Assembly (NCBI RefSeq): GCF_000373565.1
Contig: NZ_KB891842.1
Location: 186,001-250,000, forward strand
Direction of reading: 5' to 3'
Length of the DNA stretch: 64,000 nucleotides
Source: Streptomyces sp. HmicA12
GTDB taxonomy: Bacteria; Actinomycetota; Actinomycetes; Streptomycetales; Streptomycetaceae
Shown: positions 24,906 through 34,111 of the stretch, piece by piece
Layout of the letters: the number at the start of each line of letters is the position of its first letter
Position numbering within the stretch: position 1 is the stretch's first letter
Position numbers and translations under genes: made by a program
The notes under the pieces: model-generated
What the model saw: only the letters and a program-made list of their open reading frames with translations
Told to the model about the DNA's origin: nothing
The model's database searches: none

Positions 24906-25831
24906 GGGGACGCCTCCTGTTCCCGCCGTTCCCGCAGCAGCTCCGCGATCTCCTCCAGCGCGTCCGCGGCGGCCACGCGGCGGGAGTCGTCCATCGGGTG
25001 CGTGGAGTAGCGGGCCTCCCGGAACAGGGCCGTCAGCCGGGGCGCGGCCGACCCCGCGGCGAGCCCCGCCCGGGACGCGCGCAGGAGCAGGTCGGCGGGG
25101 CTGTCGGCGGCGCGGCGCGGCACGCCGGACGCGGCGAGGGCGTTCTCCATCGCGGCGTAGCAGGCGATCACGGCGGCCCGCGCGTCGGTGCCGTCGGCCA
25201 GCGCGCGGCGCCCCTCACGGACCGCGGCGAGCAGCAGCTCCCGTTCCGCGTCCTCCTCGGTCGTGGCGGGACGGGCGGGGACCCGCGGCAACGTGAGGCC
25301 GCGCCGGCGCAGCAGGCGGACCAGGAGCACGACGGCGACCACCAGCAGGCACGCGGCGATCACCCCGGCCACGAGCTGCAGGGGCAGGGACGAACCGTGG
25401 CCCGAGCGCGCGTCGGGCGCGGGCCCTCTGATGTGCGAAGGAGTCATCGGTGCTGTCGGAGGTGGCCCCGCGGGCTCCTTGCGGCCCGTGGGGAACCGGT
25501 GCAGCACCAGGGCGAGCACACCGAGCGCGAGGGGTCCCGCGATCAGCAGCGGGACGCCGGCCTGTCGCAGCCGCTCCTCGCGCGGCGGCACCGCCCGCAG
25601 GTCGCCGTCGATCCGCGACCGCAGGCGAAGGGACAGGCGGACGAGGCCGTAGGCCCAGCACAGGGCGAGTCCGACCACGAGGAATCCGGAGCCGCCGAGC
25701 GGGCCCCGGCCGGAGTGCAGAAGCCCTTCGCCGGGGCGCAGCACCAGGGCGGCGACGGCCAGGAGCGCGACGGCACCCGCGGCGAGCGCCGGTCCGGGCG
25801 GCGTCCGGCGGCCGTCTCGTCCTGCGCGCAC
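24902..25831 (-). CDS. DUF4129 membrane protein
   Basis: The 309-aa protein has hydrophobic segments near residues 15-30, 45-65, 95-110 and 150-175. They are followed by a cytoplasmic C-terminal DUF4129 domain with AAVIACYAAMENALAASGVPRRAADSPADLLLRA and FREARYSTHPMDDSRRVAAADALEEIAELL. DUF4129 proteins usually accompany transglutaminase-like or MoxR/DUF58 genes in cell-envelope operons. The start GTG at 25831 is chosen over an in-frame GTG at 25882 because GGGGGAGG stands 4-5 bases in front of it. This is the first gene of the five-gene operon. Confidence 0.82.
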   Translation of the reverse strand: MRAGRDGRRTPPGPALAAGAVALLAVAALVLRPGEGLLHSGRGPLGGSGFLVVGLALCWAYGLVRLSLRLRSRIDGDLRAVPPREERLRQAGVPLLIAGPLALGVLALVLHRFPTGRKEPAGPPPTAPMTPSHIRGPAPDARSGHGSSLPLQLVAGVIAACLLVVAVVLLVRLLRRRGLTLPRVPARPATTEEDAERELLLAAVREGRRALADGTDARAAVIACYAAMENALAASGVPRRAADSPADLLLRASRAGLAAGSAAPRLTALFREARYSTHPMDDSRRVAAADALEEIAELLRERREQEASP

Positions 25832-25974
25832 TGTGCCTCCCCCGAATGCCAGTTCAGGCATCCTCACACGCGCGGGCACCACTGTCAGCCGTCTTCAGTA
25901 GGGCGCACGGAATGTACGGCGCACGGACAGCCCCGTACGCGGAACTCCGTCGTACGCGGAACGTCGCGTGACGG

Positions 25975-26391
25975 TCAGTACGCGTCCCGCAACAGCTCCG
26001 CCAGATCCCGGTCCACGTCCACGTGCAGGTGCTCGTCACCGGTCGGCACGAGCTCGGTCGTGCCCGTCAGGAACTGCCGCAGATCGTCGGTGCGGACATG
26101 CACGACCGCGGTGCCCTCCACGGCGTGGAACTCCAGCACGGTGCGGTCGTACCCGTAGGGACGCACCCGGACGTCCCCGGCCCCCACGGACTCCGTGAGA
26201 CCGCTCGTGATCAGCTCGCGGGCGAACGTCCAGCACACGTCGACCCCCTCGAGGGTGGCGGCGGCGGGGAACGACATCCGGACGGCGAACGGGTCACACG
26301 CGTCGTAGCACAGCGTCGCGGGGATGCTCGCCATGCGCGGCGCGGCGGCGACGAGACGGGCCTCTACGGCTTGCTCGATGACATTGGACAA
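25975..26391 (-). CDS. SsgA-like sporulation/cell-division regulator (SALP)
   Basis: The 138-aa protein shows the SsgA-like pattern: IPATLCYDACDPFAVRMSF near residues 22-40, CWTFARELITSGL near 52, GDVRVRPYGYDRTVLEFHAVEG near 70, and a C-terminal FLTGTTELVPTGDEHLHVDVDRDLAELL. SALPs occur only in sporulating actinomycetes; they localise the septation and peptidoglycan machinery. The TTG start at 26391 has GGGAG 6 bases upstream and gives the usual SALP length. Which SALP (SsgA-G) cannot be decided here. It lies 143 bases from the DUF4129 gene on the same strand, upstream of the MoxR operon. Confidence 0.92.
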   Translation of the reverse strand: MSNVIEQAVEARLVAAAPRMASIPATLCYDACDPFAVRMSFPAAATLEGVDVCWTFARELITSGLTESVGAGDVRVRPYGYDRTVLEFHAVEGTAVVHVRTDDLRQFLTGTTELVPTGDEHLHVDVDRDLAELLRDAY

Positions 26392-26573
26392 CGCCTGCTC
26401 CCTTGTGACGACCGGACCGAGGCCGCCGGACGTTCTGATGGCCTCACTTGAATAGACGGCGGAACGGGTGAATCCGTGCACCTGTTGTCGGACGAAAAAC
26501 GAGTGACCTCTGTCACCGGTTTCAAGCAGGGGGCTCTGGACGCGGTAGTGACAGTGGGCTAGCTTCGCGCGCC

Positions 26574-27665
26574 ATGGGGAGACTGTGGGCAACGAGGCGA
26601 CCGGGAACTCTGCGCACCGTGGGGCTGGCGGTGACGACGCTGGTGGGAGCCCTCGCGCTGGGCACGGCACCCGCCGGCGCCGCAGCGCGCACACCGTCCT
26701 GGCACCTGAAGGACACGCAGCGCGCGGACGTACGGTTCCGAGGGCTCGCCGCCGTCGACCGGGGCACCGCCTGGGTGGCCGGAACCAAGGGCACCGTGCT
26801 GCGCACCACCGACGGCGGCACGCACTGGCGCGATGTGTCCCCGCCCGGCGCGGCGGACCTGGAGCTGCGGGACGTCGAGGCGTTCGACGGGCGCCGCGCC
26901 GTGGCCCTGGCGATCGGCGAGGGCGAGGCGTCCCGGATCTTCCGCACGGACGACGGCGGCGCGACCTGGACGGAAGCGTTCCGCAACACCGACCCGAAGG
27001 CGTTCTACGACTGCGTCACGTTCTTCGACCCGCGCCACGGCCTCGCGATGAGCGACCCGGTCGACGGCAAGTACCGCATCCTGTCGACGCGGGACGGCGG
27101 CCGTTCCTGGCGGGTGCTGCCGAGCGCCGGGATGCCGGCCGCGCAGACCGGCGAGGCGGGTTTCGCCGCGTCCGGGCAGTGCCTGGTGGCGTCCGGCCCG
27201 AAGGACGTCTGGCTGGCGACGGGCGGCGGGGCCACGTCCCGCGTGCTGCACTCCGGCGACCGCGGCCTGAACTGGACCGCGACCGACACCCCGATCCCCG
27301 CGGGCGACCCGGCGCGCGGCGTCTTCGGCCTCGCCTTCCGCGACCGCACGCACGGCCTCGCGGTCGGCGGCGACTACCGCGCCGACCAGCCGTCACCGCG
27401 GGCCGCCGCGGTCACCGGCGACGCGGGCCGCACGTGGACCGAGGCCGCCGAGCCGCCGCCCGCGTACCGCTCCGGCGTCGCCTGGCTCCCGCGCAGCAGC
27501 GCCGCCGCGCTGGCCGTCGGCCCGACCGGCACCGACCTCACCACGAACGGCGGCCGCACCTGGCGCACCGTGGACACCGGCTCGTACGACACCGTCGACT
27601 GCACCCGCGACGGCGCCTGCTGGGCGGCGGGCGAGAAGGGGCGGGTGGCCCGGCTGGAGCGCTGA
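26574..27665 (+). CDS. Exported BNR/Asp-box beta-propeller protein
   Basis: The 363-aa protein begins with a Sec signal (basic start, hydrophobic core to about residue 37, APAGAAA). It has repeated Asp-box units of the S-x-D-x-G-x-x-W type: RTTDGGTHWRDV, RTDDGGATWTEA, STRDGGRSWRVL, HSGDRGLNWTAT, VTGDAGRTWTEA and TTNGGRTWRTV. This is the sialidase/Ycf48-like propeller fold. No sialidase catalytic set is evident, so an enzyme role is not supported. TAGCTT lies 8 bases before the ATG and no ribosome site is seen, so the transcript is probably leaderless. A strong hairpin follows the stop. Confidence 0.85.
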   Translation: MGRLWATRRPGTLRTVGLAVTTLVGALALGTAPAGAAARTPSWHLKDTQRADVRFRGLAAVDRGTAWVAGTKGTVLRTTDGGTHWRDVSPPGAADLELRDVEAFDGRRAVALAIGEGEASRIFRTDDGGATWTEAFRNTDPKAFYDCVTFFDPRHGLAMSDPVDGKYRILSTRDGGRSWRVLPSAGMPAAQTGEAGFAASGQCLVASGPKDVWLATGGGATSRVLHSGDRGLNWTATDTPIPAGDPARGVFGLAFRDRTHGLAVGGDYRADQPSPRAAAVTGDAGRTWTEAAEPPPAYRSGVAWLPRSSAAALAVGPTGTDLTTNGGRTWRTVDTGSYDTVDCTRDGACWAAGEKGRVARLER

Positions 27666-27672
27666 GAACGGA

Positions 27673-27712
27673 CCGGGGCCCCGGCGGACGCGTACGCCCG
27701 CCGGGGCCCCGG
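27673..27712. terminator. Bidirectional terminator with 15-bp perfect stem
   Basis: CCGGGGCCCCGGCGG (27673-27687) pairs perfectly with 27698-27712 around a 10-base loop, ACGCGTACGC. It lies between convergent stops at 27665 and 27730. Confidence 0.88.
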
Positions 27713-27729
27713 GAACGATCGGAGCCGGG

Positions 27730-30486
27730 TCAGCCGTCGTTCTCGGCCGGCGGGATGAACGCCCCCGGTACGTCCTTGGGCGCGTAGAGCTTCTTCTCGC
27801 CCGGGTACGGCTTCGTCCAGCCGTGCGTCTCGTACCACGTGAAGTGGTTCATCTGCGCGGGGTTGGCGAAGTCGGGCACGGCGTGCGGGCCCGTGAGGCG
27901 CTGCTTGGACTTCCAGGCGTCCCACTGCTCCGCCAGCGCGCGCCGCGCCGCCGGGACCTTCGTCGACGGCACGGCCGCCGCCTTCGTGTCCTGAGCCGCC
28001 GGGGTGTCCACGCCGCACGACGGCGGCGTCTTCAGACCGTCGGTGAGCGGCGTGCGGTTGGGCAGCGCGGTGAACGGCGTGTAGTCCGCCTTCTTCGTGA
28101 AGGCCGTCGCCATCGGCGTGGCCGCGCTGTCCTTCTGGTTCATCGGGTGGATCCCGAGGATCTGCTCGATGGTGCGGACCATCGTGATCTGCGAGTAGTA
28201 GCGGCTGTCGACGGAGGCGTGCTTCGCCCAGGGGCTGATGATCTGGATCGGCGCGCGATGGCCGTCGACGTGGTCGAGACCGGCCTGGGAGTCGTCCTCG
28301 ACCACGAAGATCGCGGAGTCCTTCCAGTACTTGCTGTGCGAGATGGTGTCGACGATCCGGCCGGTCGCCAGGTCGTTGTCCGCCACCTGCGCGGGCGCGT
28401 TCGCCGGGCCGCCGGTGTGGTCGCTGGAGAGCCAGAACATGTTGAGGTTCGACGGCCCGTTCTTCTCGAAGTCCTGCTTCCAGATCTCGGACCGGTAGAT
28501 GTCGGGGACGCTGGTGTCGAACTTCGCGAAGCCGTGCGCCGACACGTCGTTGAGCGAGGGGATCGGCGAGGACGAGACCAGGTCGTACGCGGTGTCCTGG
28601 CCGGTGGAGCGCATGTTCTTGGCGTCGCAGTACAGGTTCTGCCAACTGGCGTCGGCCGGCTTGGTGAGGAACTGCTGGAACTCGCCGAAGTCCCGCACCG
28701 AATTGCCGGAGGCCTGCGCGCCGGTCCACAGGAACCCGGTCCGCTGGTGGCCGAGCGCGTCGTCCTCGGTGTCGTAACTGCGCGCGTACTCACCGGCGGA
28801 GGACTCGGTGTACTCCGGATCGTCCGCCTGCATCAGCCAGTTGTGACCCTCGGCCGAGTTCGTACCGATGTCGTACGTGTTGTCGTACAGGCCGAACTGC
28901 CGGGCAAGGGCATGCTGGTTGGGCGTCACGTTCTCGCCGAACTCGGCGAGCGCCGGGTCGCCGTCGCCCTCCGGCATGTCGCCGTAGAGCTGGTCGTAGG
29001 TCCGGTTCTCCTTCACGATCAGGAAGACGTGCTTGATCGTCGACGGGTCGCCGAGCCGCGCCGGAACCGGCACCGCCCTGGGCTTGGGGTGCTTGCTGTC
29101 GGCCTTCTCGACGGCGCCGTGGGTCCAGCCGTTCTGCCGGAAGACCTTCGACGTCTGGGCGCGGATCGTGCGGTCGCTCGGCAGCGTGAAGTGCTGCACG
29201 CTCGACGTCGTGTCGTGGGTGGCGTGCCCGGCCTTCGTGGTCGGCCGGCGGGCGTCGATGCCACGGGTGTTGGAGACGACGACCTGGTCGCCGACGGATG
29301 TGATCTCCGAGGGGAAGTAGTCCGTCGGCAGCAGACCGACGTAACTGACCGGCTCCTGCGGGGAGTCGTAGCGGTACACGGCGACGGCGTTCGCGCGGCC
29401 GAGCGCGACCAGGAGATGCCCGTCGCCGGTGAGCGTCACCGCGTCGGGCTCGTAGCCGACGGACGCCTCCGGCCACGGCTTGGTGGAGATGGTCTGGACG
29501 ACCTTGCCCTTCGCGGTGTCGATGACCGACACGTCGTTCGTGGCGGTGTTCGTGACGAACAGCGCGCCGTGATGCGCGTACAGGGCGGTCGGATGCAGTC
29601 CTACGTCGATGGAGGCGACGGCGGCGTCCGGCTTCGCCGGGTCGATGACGCTGACGGTGCCGGTGGTGGTGGCCGCGGTCTTCGGGTCGGCAGGCACCTG
29701 CGTGTTGTACGAGTTGAGGGTGGTGTCGCCGGGCTTCGCGGGGCGTCCGCCCTCGTTGCTGACGTAGAGCTTGCCGTCCGCCCAGGCCATGTCGCGCGGG
29801 GCGTTGCCGACGGCCCAGCTGTGCTTGATCACGCCGGATGCCGCGTCGAGGGCGACGACCCGGTTCTGCCCGTTGACGGCCGCGTACACCGTCGAGCCGT
29901 CGGCGGAGAACACCGGCTCGCCCACGAGCGCGTGCTTGGCGCCGTCCGCCGGGATCGTGACGGTCGTCGGGTTCGCGACGCTGCCGTCGTCGTTCACGGT
30001 GAAGCGGGTGTAGCCGTCGGTCCGGCCGAGCCACAACTGCTTGCCGTCGGGGGAGTACGTCGGACCCTCCTGCCCCACGTCGTTGCCGCTGATGCGCGGG
30101 TTCGACGTGGCGGCGCTGCCGACGAGCTGCTGCTCCTTCCACGTCTTGAGGTCCACGATGGACAGCGCGGCGCCGCCGTCGGTGACCGAGGCCGCGAGAT
30201 GCGTGCCGTCGGGGCTGACCGACGACGACATGATCTTGCCGCTGTTCAGGACGAGACGGTCGCCGTACGGGGCGATGTACTGGTCGCTGGATATCACCTG
30301 GCCGTTCCGGGTGACCTGGCCCACCTGGTCGTGGCCGAACTGCTCGGTGCTCGCGAAAGCGGCTCCCGCGGCGGTGAGAGCCAGCGCCGTGACGCCGGTG
30401 ACGACCAGGGGTTTGCGGCGGCCGACGCGTCTCGCGAGGAGGCCCGTACGGGCCTTCCCGACACGCCTGCGGCGTGTTACCTGCAT
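27730..30486 (-). CDS. YncE-like propeller fused to a phosphoesterase domain, exported
   Basis: The 918-aa protein has an Arg-rich N-terminus and a hydrophobic segment (about residues 28-46). A seven-bladed YncE-like surface propeller spans about 60-430, with repeats such as GTVSVIDPAKPDAAVASIDVG and NDVSVIDTAKGKVVQTI. From about 485 a phosphoesterase/alkaline-phosphatase-like domain begins with IKHVFLIVKENRTYDQLYGD, where the ENRTYDQ motif resembles acid phosphatase and phospholipase C relatives. It continues with DIGTNSAEGHNWLMQADDPEY and AIFVVEDDSQAGLDHVDGHRAP. It is the third gene of an operon with an ABC exporter, 4 bases after the permease. Substrate unknown; action outside the cell is likely. 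Confidence 0.85.
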   Translation of the reverse strand: MQVTRRRRVGKARTGLLARRVGRRKPLVVTGVTALALTAAGAAFASTEQFGHDQVGQVTRNGQVISSDQYIAPYGDRLVLNSGKIMSSSVSPDGTHLAASVTDGGAALSIVDLKTWKEQQLVGSAATSNPRISGNDVGQEGPTYSPDGKQLWLGRTDGYTRFTVNDDGSVANPTTVTIPADGAKHALVGEPVFSADGSTVYAAVNGQNRVVALDAASGVIKHSWAVGNAPRDMAWADGKLYVSNEGGRPAKPGDTTLNSYNTQVPADPKTAATTTGTVSVIDPAKPDAAVASIDVGLHPTALYAHHGALFVTNTATNDVSVIDTAKGKVVQTISTKPWPEASVGYEPDAVTLTGDGHLLVALGRANAVAVYRYDSPQEPVSYVGLLPTDYFPSEITSVGDQVVVSNTRGIDARRPTTKAGHATHDTTSSVQHFTLPSDRTIRAQTSKVFRQNGWTHGAVEKADSKHPKPRAVPVPARLGDPSTIKHVFLIVKENRTYDQLYGDMPEGDGDPALAEFGENVTPNQHALARQFGLYDNTYDIGTNSAEGHNWLMQADDPEYTESSAGEYARSYDTEDDALGHQRTGFLWTGAQASGNSVRDFGEFQQFLTKPADASWQNLYCDAKNMRSTGQDTAYDLVSSSPIPSLNDVSAHGFAKFDTSVPDIYRSEIWKQDFEKNGPSNLNMFWLSSDHTGGPANAPAQVADNDLATGRIVDTISHSKYWKDSAIFVVEDDSQAGLDHVDGHRAPIQIISPWAKHASVDSRYYSQITMVRTIEQILGIHPMNQKDSAATPMATAFTKKADYTPFTALPNRTPLTDGLKTPPSCGVDTPAAQDTKAAAVPSTKVPAARRALAEQWDAWKSKQRLTGPHAVPDFANPAQMNHFTWYETHGWTKPYPGEKKLYAPKDVPGAFIPPAENDG

Positions 30487-30490
30487 GGGG

Positions 30491-31867
30491 TCATCCCTTC
30501 AGAGTGGCCGAATCGGCCGAAGTGGGCTTCAGCAGCTCGACGTTGGCGTCGAACTGCCACAGCGGATTGGGGCCGTCACCGGTCGGGGTGCGGACCAGGA
30601 AGTAGCCGTTGACTTCCTTCGGCCCGTCGCCGTCGGCCACGTACCGGCCGTCGGTGGTGACGTCGAGCTGGTAGATCGCCTGCCCGGTGGCGTCGATGCC
30701 GGGCAGGTGCCAGGACACGACGCAGCGCCAGTCGTTGCCGGGGCCCTCCGCGTCGACGCGGATGCTGCCCTTGTTGCACGCCGCCGTGGCCCGCAACTGC
30801 TCCTCGCTGACGGCGGGCCGGTGCAGCTCCCTGGTCTGGACGACGTAGAGGTGCGCGAACGCCGTGGCGACCGAGCGCTGCACCTTGTCCTGGGTGATGC
30901 CCGACCCGCTCGCCGGGGTCGCGCCCGCGACGACGGCCACCGTCACGGCGCCGATGGCGAGCAGCGGCAGCGCGCCGACGGTGAGGGCGCGGCGCCCCGA
31001 GCCGTCGGCGCTCGGGTTGGTGAAGTCGCGCCGTACGAAAAGGAGATACGCGAGTGCGGTCGCCGCCACGGCCCACACGAGGGAGACCACGATGCCGATC
31101 ACGAGCGGTCCCAGCTGCTGCGGGCCGGTGAACAGGCCGTTCCACGAAATGAACGCGTAGCCGGGCAGGGCCACCCGCAGGGCGACCGGCAGCGGCAGCA
31201 TCTGCCCGAGCTGCAGGACGAGCGCCACGACGGCGGGCAGCAGCAGTCCCATCGGTGACCGGCCGAGCGCGACGGAGCCGAGCAGCCCGATGGCGGACAG
31301 GGCGAGGGTCGGCGCGAGGGCGCAGACCCAGGCGAGGAGTACCTTCCCGGCGGCGTCCGACGCCGTCAGGACATGCCCGTCGAGGCCGACCAGCGGATGG
31401 TTCCCGACGGTCGCGAGGCCCCCCAAGGTGCTGGACACGACGAGCCCCGCCACCAGGGCCAGGATGATCGTGAGGCTGGCCAGCGCCTTGGCCACGAAGA
31501 TCCGCCGCGGTGAGCGCACCGCCACCAGCAGATGCCGCCACGTCCCGAGCCGGTCCTCGGCCGCGAACACGTCCCCGGCGACGACGGACGTCACCAGCGG
31601 CAGCGCCCAGCTCCCGGAGAAGCCGAGCATGACCAACGGCCCCGCCCACCCGGTCGCGTGCATCCACCGCCCGAAGAGGGTGTCGACGGGCAGCGAACTC
31701 TGCCGGCTCACCGCCGCGACGAACAGCGCGGGCGCCACCCAGCACACCAGCACCAGAAGCCGGATCCGCCACTGGGCGACGAGTTTGACGACCTCGAAGC
31801 GGTAGCCCCGGGTCACCGGGACGCGACGTGGCACGGCAACGTTGTCGAGGGCGAGCGTCGCCGTCAT
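30491..31867 (-). CDS. ABC-2-type transporter permease
   Basis: The 458-aa membrane protein has about six transmembrane segments between residues 30 and 330, including LLVLVCWVAPALFVAAV, GWAGPLVMLGFSGSWALPLVTSVVAGDVFAAEDRLGTWRHLL (the conserved ABC-2 permease loop) and VIGIVVSLVWAVAATALAYLLFV. An unusual C-terminal extracytoplasmic domain of about 110 residues carries two Cys (AACNKGS and WRCVVSWHLPG). Its ATG overlaps the ATPase stop by 4 bases. It would export a lipid, peptide or drug together with the ATPase. The linked phosphoesterase suggests a phosphorylated or lipid substrate, which is inference. Confidence 0.85.
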   Translation of the reverse strand: MTATLALDNVAVPRRVPVTRGYRFEVVKLVAQWRIRLLVLVCWVAPALFVAAVSRQSSLPVDTLFGRWMHATGWAGPLVMLGFSGSWALPLVTSVVAGDVFAAEDRLGTWRHLLVAVRSPRRIFVAKALASLTIILALVAGLVVSSTLGGLATVGNHPLVGLDGHVLTASDAAGKVLLAWVCALAPTLALSAIGLLGSVALGRSPMGLLLPAVVALVLQLGQMLPLPVALRVALPGYAFISWNGLFTGPQQLGPLVIGIVVSLVWAVAATALAYLLFVRRDFTNPSADGSGRRALTVGALPLLAIGAVTVAVVAGATPASGSGITQDKVQRSVATAFAHLYVVQTRELHRPAVSEEQLRATAACNKGSIRVDAEGPGNDWRCVVSWHLPGIDATGQAIYQLDVTTDGRYVADGDGPKEVNGYFLVRTPTGDGPNPLWQFDANVELLKPTSADSATLKG

Positions 31868-32862
31868 CGTGCGGCCTCCTGTGCCTTCTCGTCGGCTTTG
31901 GTGTCGTCGGGCTGCAGCGCCGTGCCGCCGGGCCCGTCGGACCCCGTGAGCGCCAGGAACGCCGCCTCCAACGGCGAGACCACGGGCGCCAGTTCGCGCA
32001 GCGCGACGCCCGCCTTCACCAGCCGTGTCACCAGGTCGTCGAGGGCGGGCACCAGCGCGCGCACGACGAGCGGCGCCGGGTCCTCCCGGATCCCGCGGGT
32101 CTCCATGAGACGGATGCCGTCCGTGTCGGTGGCCACCCTGCGCGCCGCCTCCGGATCCGAGGTCAGCAGCCGGTATTCCAACTCACGCTTCCCCGAAGCC
32201 AGTTCGCTCAGCGGACCGGAGAAGACGACGCGTCCGGTCGCCAGGATGGTGACCTCGGAGCAGAGCGCCTCCAGGTCGTCCATGCGATGGCTGGACAGGA
32301 CGACGGCGGTACCGGAGGCGGCGAGCCCGGTCAGGACCCGGTGCACATGACGAGTGCCCGCCGGGTCCAGGCCGTTGGCGGGCTCGTCCAGGATCAGCAG
32401 CCGGGGCTCGGTGAGCAGCGCCGCGGCCAGGCCGAGGCGCTGGCGCATACCGAGGGAGAAGCCCCGGGTGCGGTCGTCGGCGACATCGGTGAGACCGACC
32501 TGGCCGAGCGCGTCGTCGATCGCCGGAGTACGCGCGTCGCGGCCCTGGAGCCTGGCGAGCGCGGCGAGGTTCTGGCGCGCGGTCAGCGAGGGGTACAGGC
32601 CGGGACCGTCCACGAACCCGGCGACCGCGTCGGGCACGGCGAGCGCCCGCCCGACCGGTGCCCCGAGGATCTCCAGCGTCCCGCCGTCCGCGACGCCGAG
32701 GCCCAGGAGCAGCCCGAGCAGCGTCGTCTTCCCCGCGCCGTTCGGCCCGACCAGACCGTGGATGCGGCCCCGCGCCACATCGAGGTCGACCCCGTCGAGC
32801 GCGATGACGTCGCCGAACGTCCTGGTGATGCCGCGTGCCCGTATGGCGTGCGGTCTGTCCAT
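31864..32862 (-). CDS. ABC exporter ATPase
   Basis: The 332-aa ATP-binding protein has Walker A GPNGAGKTT near residue 40, signature FSLGMRQRLGLAAALL near 135, Walker B RLLILDEPANGLDPAG near 158 and the H-loop SSHRM near 187. A C-terminal extension of about 110 residues resembles those of CcmA/NatA-type exporter ATPases. The ATG at 32862 (MDRPHAIRARG) has AAGGGTGG upstream. It is the first gene of the operon with the permease and the YncE/phosphoesterase gene, and is divergent from the polyamine transporter operon. Confidence 0.92.
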   Translation of the reverse strand: MDRPHAIRARGITRTFGDVIALDGVDLDVARGRIHGLVGPNGAGKTTLLGLLLGLGVADGGTLEILGAPVGRALAVPDAVAGFVDGPGLYPSLTARQNLAALARLQGRDARTPAIDDALGQVGLTDVADDRTRGFSLGMRQRLGLAAALLTEPRLLILDEPANGLDPAGTRHVHRVLTGLAASGTAVVLSSHRMDDLEALCSEVTILATGRVVFSGPLSELASGKRELEYRLLTSDPEAARRVATDTDGIRLMETRGIREDPAPLVVRALVPALDDLVTRLVKAGVALRELAPVVSPLEAAFLALTGSDGPGGTALQPDDTKADEKAQEAAR

Positions 32863-33034
32863 GAGCCACCCTTCTCTCGCAAGCCTCATGGACCATAGGG
32901 AGGACATAAGGCACGCACAGGGTCCGTGAGTTGAACCCGCAGGGAACGAGAGGCAATGGGAGTCTCAAGGACCGAGGGCCGGAAACGGGCGCGCGGTCTT
33001 GTGGGCGTCGTTGAACTGTGGAAGATCTACGCGT

Positions 33035-34084
33035 ATGGCTACGGGCAACGGGACCGCCGCGATCACCCTCCACGGGCTGTGCAAGTCGTTCGGTGACGTC
33101 CGGGCGGTCGACGGCGTCGAACTCGACGTGGCCGAGGGTGAGTTCTTCTCGCTGCTCGGCCCCTCCGGATCCGGGAAGACCACCGTGCTGCGGCTGATCG
33201 CCGGCTTCGAGACCCCCACGGGCGGCACCGTCTCGCTCGCGGGTGAGGACGTCACGCGCCGCGCCCCCTTCGAGCGCGACGTCACCACCGTCTTCCAGGA
33301 CTACGCGCTCTTCCCGCACATGAGCGTCGAGCAGAACGTCGCCTACGGACTCAAGGTGCGCGGCGCCTCCCGCAAGGAACAGGCCGAGCGGGCGCGGGCC
33401 GCGCTCGCCTCCGTACGCCTCGAAGGGTTCGGCGGGCGCCGGCCGGGCCAGTTGTCCGGCGGGCAGCGTCAACGCGTCGCGCTGGCAAGGGCGTTGGTGG
33501 TGCACCCCCGGGTCCTGCTGCTCGACGAACCGCTCGGCGCGCTCGACCTCAAGCTCCGCGAACAGATGCAGACCGAGCTCAAGGAACTCCAGCGCGAGGT
33601 CGGCATCACCTTCGTCCTCGTCACCCACGACCAGGCCGAGGCCCTCGCCCTCAGCGACCGGGTGGCGGTCATGAAGGCCGGGCGCGTCGAACAGGTCGGC
33701 ACACCGGGGGAGTTGTACGAGGCGCCCACCTCCGGATTCGTCGCCTCGTTCGTCGGCACCACCAACACCGTCACGGGCAGGGCCGCCGAGCTGATCGTGG
33801 GGAAGCCGGGGACGTTCGGCGTCAGACCGGAGAAGATACGGGTCCTGGACACCGACGCGGAGCACGATCGCCGTGACCACAGCGAGGTGCACGGCACGGT
33901 GGCCGACGCCGTGTACCTCGGGGACCACACGCGTGTCGTCGTCGACACCGACGCCGGGGTGCGCTTCGTCGTCGTACGGCAGAACCTCGACACGTCCGCC
34001 GCCGACGCCCACGCGCTGCCCGGCACCCGGGTCCTGCTGCGCTGGCACCGACGCCACAACATCCCGCTGACACACGCCAGTTGA
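33035..34084 (+). CDS. potA: Spermidine/putrescine-type importer ATPase
   Basis: The 349-aa protein has Walker A GPSGSGKTT (residues 42-50), Q-loop VFQDYALFPHMSVEQNVAYGLKVRG, signature LSGGQRQRVALARAL near 140 and Walker B VLLLDEPLGALDLKLREQMQ near 158. A C-terminal TOBE-like regulatory region follows (FGVRPEKIRV, then YLGDHTRVVVDTD). This is the PotA/MalK class. It starts the A-D-B-C operon. AGATCT lies 6 bases before the ATG with no ribosome site, so the message may be leaderless. Confidence 0.93.
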   Translation: MATGNGTAAITLHGLCKSFGDVRAVDGVELDVAEGEFFSLLGPSGSGKTTVLRLIAGFETPTGGTVSLAGEDVTRRAPFERDVTTVFQDYALFPHMSVEQNVAYGLKVRGASRKEQAERARAALASVRLEGFGGRRPGQLSGGQRQRVALARALVVHPRVLLLDEPLGALDLKLREQMQTELKELQREVGITFVLVTHDQAEALALSDRVAVMKAGRVEQVGTPGELYEAPTSGFVASFVGTTNTVTGRAAELIVGKPGTFGVRPEKIRVLDTDAEHDRRDHSEVHGTVADAVYLGDHTRVVVDTDAGVRFVVVRQNLDTSAADAHALPGTRVLLRWHRRHNIPLTHAS

Positions 34085-34111
34085 TCCACCTCACACACCG
34101 GGAGAGATCAC

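Noticed and set aside
27823..30612. 929-codon antisense frame under the YncE/phosphoesterase gene
   Set aside because: Shadow of a strong gene, Arg/Val/Gly-rich without motifs.
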